Shown: piece by piece, positions 6,565-7,990 of the stretch
How the letters are laid out: every line of letters starts with the position of its first letter
Numbering within the stretch: the stretch's first letter is position 1
Assembly (NCBI GenBank): GCA_030831265.1
Contig: JAURLM010000022.1
Coordinates: 1 to 7,990, forward strand
Direction of reading: 5' to 3'
DNA from: Chloroflexota bacterium
GTDB taxonomy: Bacteria; Chloroflexota; Dehalococcoidia; Lucifugimonadales; Lucifugimonadaceae
Length of the DNA: 7,990 nucleotides
Program-made: the position numbers and the translations under genes
Notes under the pieces: generated by a model
What the model was told of the DNA's origin: nothing
Databases searched by the model: none
Seen by the model: only the letters and a program-made list of their open reading frames with translations

Positions 6565-7008
6565 GTGTCTTTCAGAGTGATTGAAAAAATCCTGGACCTG
6601 CTGAACTCGAAAATTGTCCGCATTTCTGGCGCAAGCATGGAGCCGACGATACCGCACGGCTCATTCATGCTGGTTAATCGTCGGGCGTACCGCGATGGGC
6701 GGGTGCCGGAGCGTTTTGACATCGTTCGGATGGAAAACCCTGAAACTCCCGGTCACTGGATTGTGAAGCGAGTTGTCGGTCTGCCCGGTGAAGAGATTGC
6801 CCTTGTTGACGGCAAGTTGCTGGTGGACGGCGTGCCGGTGTCAGGTCAGCACGCGCAGGTTGCAGATACCAGCAATCAAAGCTGGTGGCCGCGTGATGAT
6901 GAGGTGGTCGTGCTGGGTGACAACCGGGCTGCATCCACTGACAGCCGAAAGTTCGGTCCCGTCAGGTTGAGCGCGTTACGAGGCCGGGTCGGCCGACGTC
7001 TGCGCTGA
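6565..7008 (+). CDS. sodX: Nickel superoxide dismutase maturation peptidase, S26 signal-peptidase family
   Basis: A 147-residue S26-family serine peptidase. The catalytic serine is probably Ser24 in ISGASMEPTIPHG, the general-base lysine Lys69 in HWIVKRVVGLPGEE, and the late family box is GDNRAASTDSRKFGPV (from 118). Unlike secretory signal peptidase I it has no hydrophobic anchor before the serine, so it should be cytosolic. Genes of this type next to sodN are known as the putative protease that removes the NiSOD propeptide; the divergent sodN 135 bases away and its ADA-His cleavage point fit that exactly. The start is uncertain: GTG at 6565 has no clear ribosome site, while an in-frame GTG at 6577 has AGGTG at 6563-6567 upstream and would give 143 residues. 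The 3' end overlaps arsC tail-to-tail by 47 bases. Function is inferred from family and context. Confidence 0.88.
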   Translation: MSFRVIEKILDLLNSKIVRISGASMEPTIPHGSFMLVNRRAYRDGRVPERFDIVRMENPETPGHWIVKRVVGLPGEEIALVDGKLLVDGVPVSGQHAQVADTSNQSWWPRDDEVVVLGDNRAASTDSRKFGPVRLSALRGRVGRRLR

Positions 7009-7420
7009 CTGCCATTTCGGCAATCAGCAGCTTCACACGCTGATGTATCTCATCTCGAATCTCCCTGACATGTGCCAGGGATTTGCCTTTCGGATCGGGT
7101 AGTCCCCAGTCGACTACTGCATCGAGGCGTAGCGCCGGGCAGGCCTCAGAATCAACGCTGCATCCCATCGTAATAATGCGTGGTTCCCCGGTTAACAGAT
7201 CATCGGTTAGTAATTTTCCGGTTGCGGCAGATAGACCGATTCCGATCTCATGCATGACTGCCAGCACTTCCGGGTGAACCCGCATAGCGGGGAACGTGCC
7301 AGCAGAATCTGCGACGAGCCGCAGGCCTGCTTGTTTAGCCTCGATGTTGAAAAACGCTTTCGCCATCTGGCTGCGACCTGCGTTGTGCACACAAACAAAC
7401 AGGACGTCCGGGGACTTCAT
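6962..7420 (-). CDS. arsC: Arsenate reductase, low-molecular-weight phosphatase (thioredoxin-coupled) type
   Basis: A 152-residue protein of the low-molecular-weight tyrosine phosphatase fold. The phosphate/arsenate loop CVHNAGRSQMA gives nucleophile Cys10 and Arg16, matching the C-X5-R signature of the family. Cys87 and Cys94 in MGCSVDSEACPAL keep the seven-residue spacing of the Cys82/Cys89 redox pair of Staphylococcus aureus ArsC, and DWGLPDP carries the likely general acid (Asp109). All three cysteines needed for the disulfide cascade are present, so arsenate-to-arsenite reduction using thioredoxin is likely, rather than phosphatase activity. The length exceeds the 131-residue S. aureus enzyme, with about 15 extra C-terminal residues lying over the antisense end of the peptidase gene. 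The ATG at 7420 lacks a strong Shine-Dalgarno (a distant TTGGAA only). No arsR or arsenite pump gene is in view. Cytosolic. Confidence 0.92.
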   Translation of the reverse strand: MKSPDVLFVCVHNAGRSQMAKAFFNIEAKQAGLRLVADSAGTFPAMRVHPEVLAVMHEIGIGLSAATGKLLTDDLLTGEPRIITMGCSVDSEACPALRLDAVVDWGLPDPKGKSLAHVREIRDEIHQRVKLLIAEMAVSADVGRPGLVTRST

Positions 7421-7439
7421 TGAGGAAATTCCAATGTGG

Positions 7440-7467
7440 AAAAGCCGTTGGTGAGCGACGCCAACGT
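7440..7467 (-). terminator. Probable intrinsic terminator downstream of hemB
   Basis: CGTTGGTG (7447-7454) pairs with CGCCAACG (7460-7467) through 8 bp, one of them a T-G wobble, around a 5-base loop. Read on the - strand the stem is followed by GC and then five Ts (complement of the As at 7440-7444), the layout of a modest intrinsic terminator. It lies 58 bases past the hemB stop and about 20 bases before the arsC ATG, so it could also act as an attenuator in the arsC leader if transcription starts upstream of it. Confidence 0.55.
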
Positions 7468-7501
7468 TCTGGGTGAGCCTATCACTCTACGGTAACTGCC
7501 C

Positions 7502-7513
7502 TGCGTTAACGCA
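7502..7513. promoter_or_regulatory. Perfect 12-bp palindrome TGCGTTAACGCA, possible operator
   Basis: TGCGTTAACGCA at 7502-7513 is a perfect 12-bp palindrome with no spacer. It lies 11 bases past the hemB stop and about 80 bases upstream of arsC on the - strand, a reasonable place for a dimeric repressor site controlling arsC. It could equally be chance. I do not recognise it as the site of a specific regulator. Confidence 0.3.
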
Positions 7514-7524
7514 TCGCTAAGTAA

Positions 7525-7990
7525 CTAGCCTTCGGCCAGCCAGCGGGCGGCGTCGAGCGCGAAGTAGGTGATCAGCAGGTCTGCGCCGGCACGCTTGATC
7601 GCTGTCAGTACCTCAAGAGCTGAGTTTCGCTCATCCAGCCAGCCGTTTGCTGCCGCAGCCTTGATCGACGAATACTCGCCACTAACGTTATAAGCAGCCA
7701 GCGGCAAGTTAGTGAAGCGATCAGACACGCGCCGGATGATGTCGAGGTATGCCAGCGCAGGCTTCACCATGATGAAATCCGCACCTTCTGCGATGTCCGC
7801 CTCAACCTCCAGCAATGCCTCGTCTGACTGCGTCGGTAACATCTGGTACGCACGGCGGTCTCCGAACTGTGGCGCAGATTCCGCCGCCTCGCGGAACGGC
7901 CCGTAGAAGCTGGAAGCGTACTTGGCCGAATATCCCATCACCTGCGTCGTGGTCAGTCCCGCGTCATCCAGCCCCGCACGGATCGCTGCA
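7525..7990 (-). CDS. hemB: Porphobilinogen synthase (delta-aminolevulinate dehydratase), 5'-truncated
   Basis: This is the C-terminal part, about 154 codons, of HemB, which condenses two 5-aminolevulinate molecules to porphobilinogen in haem and corrin synthesis. The reading frame stays open to the right window edge, beginning AAIRAGLDDAGLTTTQ, so the gene start is outside. Both active-site lysines are visible: the first in MGYSAKYASSFYGPFREAA and the Schiff-base lysine in ADFIMVKPALAYLDIIRRV. The GDRRAYQM segment and the substrate-site tyrosines in YNVSGEYSSIK and LLITYFALDAA match the family. The zinc/magnesium-ligand region lies in the missing N-terminal part, so the metal class cannot be told. 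Identification is near certain. Confidence 0.97.
   Translation of the reverse strand, partial: AAIRAGLDDAGLTTTQVMGYSAKYASSFYGPFREAAESAPQFGDRRAYQMLPTQSDEALLEVEADIAEGADFIMVKPALAYLDIIRRVSDRFTNLPLAAYNVSGEYSSIKAAAANGWLDERNSALEVLTAIKRAGADLLITYFALDAARWLAEG

Noticed and set aside
1..7990. CRISPR array, tRNA, rRNA or insertion sequence
   Set aside because: No regularly spaced repeats, cloverleaf-like sequence, transposase gene or flanking terminal repeats were seen on either strand.

Overview
The window looks like ordinary bacterial chromosome: densely coding, moderate to fairly high GC by eye, Shine-Dalgarno motifs ahead of several genes, and intrinsic-terminator-like hairpins. It holds nine protein genes, two of them cut by the window edges. 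No rRNA, tRNA, CRISPR array, insertion sequence or phage gene is visible. The organism cannot be named from this sequence. The mix of nickel superoxide dismutase, a DUF2277 protein and several thiamine-diphosphate (ThDP) enzymes would fit a free-living, perhaps marine, bacterium such as a Chloroflexota/SAR202-like or actinobacterial lineage; that is a low-confidence inference.

Left part (1-5960, all on the + strand): the 3' part of an E1-beta type 2-oxoacid dehydrogenase subunit, a small DUF2277 protein, a ThDP enzyme of the acetolactate synthase / 2-hydroxyacyl-CoA lyase / oxalyl-CoA decarboxylase superfamily, a large divergent transketolase-like ThDP enzyme, and a small KdgF-like cupin. A strong terminator that can work in both directions (5917-5955) closes the block. 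Three ThDP enzymes of three different architectures lie in a row. All of them make or break a C-C bond next to a carbonyl, so the block may be a catabolic or carbon-rearranging pathway whose substrate is not evident. The gaps between the larger genes are 85-136 bp and contain hairpins, so the genes may form one operon with internal control or several short transcripts.

Right part (6001-7990): nickel superoxide dismutase (sodN, - strand) diverges from its probable maturation peptidase (a soluble S26 signal-peptidase homologue, + strand) across a 135-bp shared promoter region. The peptidase gene runs tail-to-tail into, and overlaps by 47 bp, an arsC-type arsenate reductase on the - strand. Upstream of arsC on the - strand is the 3' part of hemB (porphobilinogen synthase), followed by a probable terminator and a perfect 12-bp palindrome. 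This part is a recognisable SOD/maturase pair next to arsenate detoxification and haem synthesis genes.

The most novel element is the ThDP-enzyme block, above all the transketolase-like protein, whose metal-binding GDG motif is changed to G-E-F while its other transketolase landmarks are kept.
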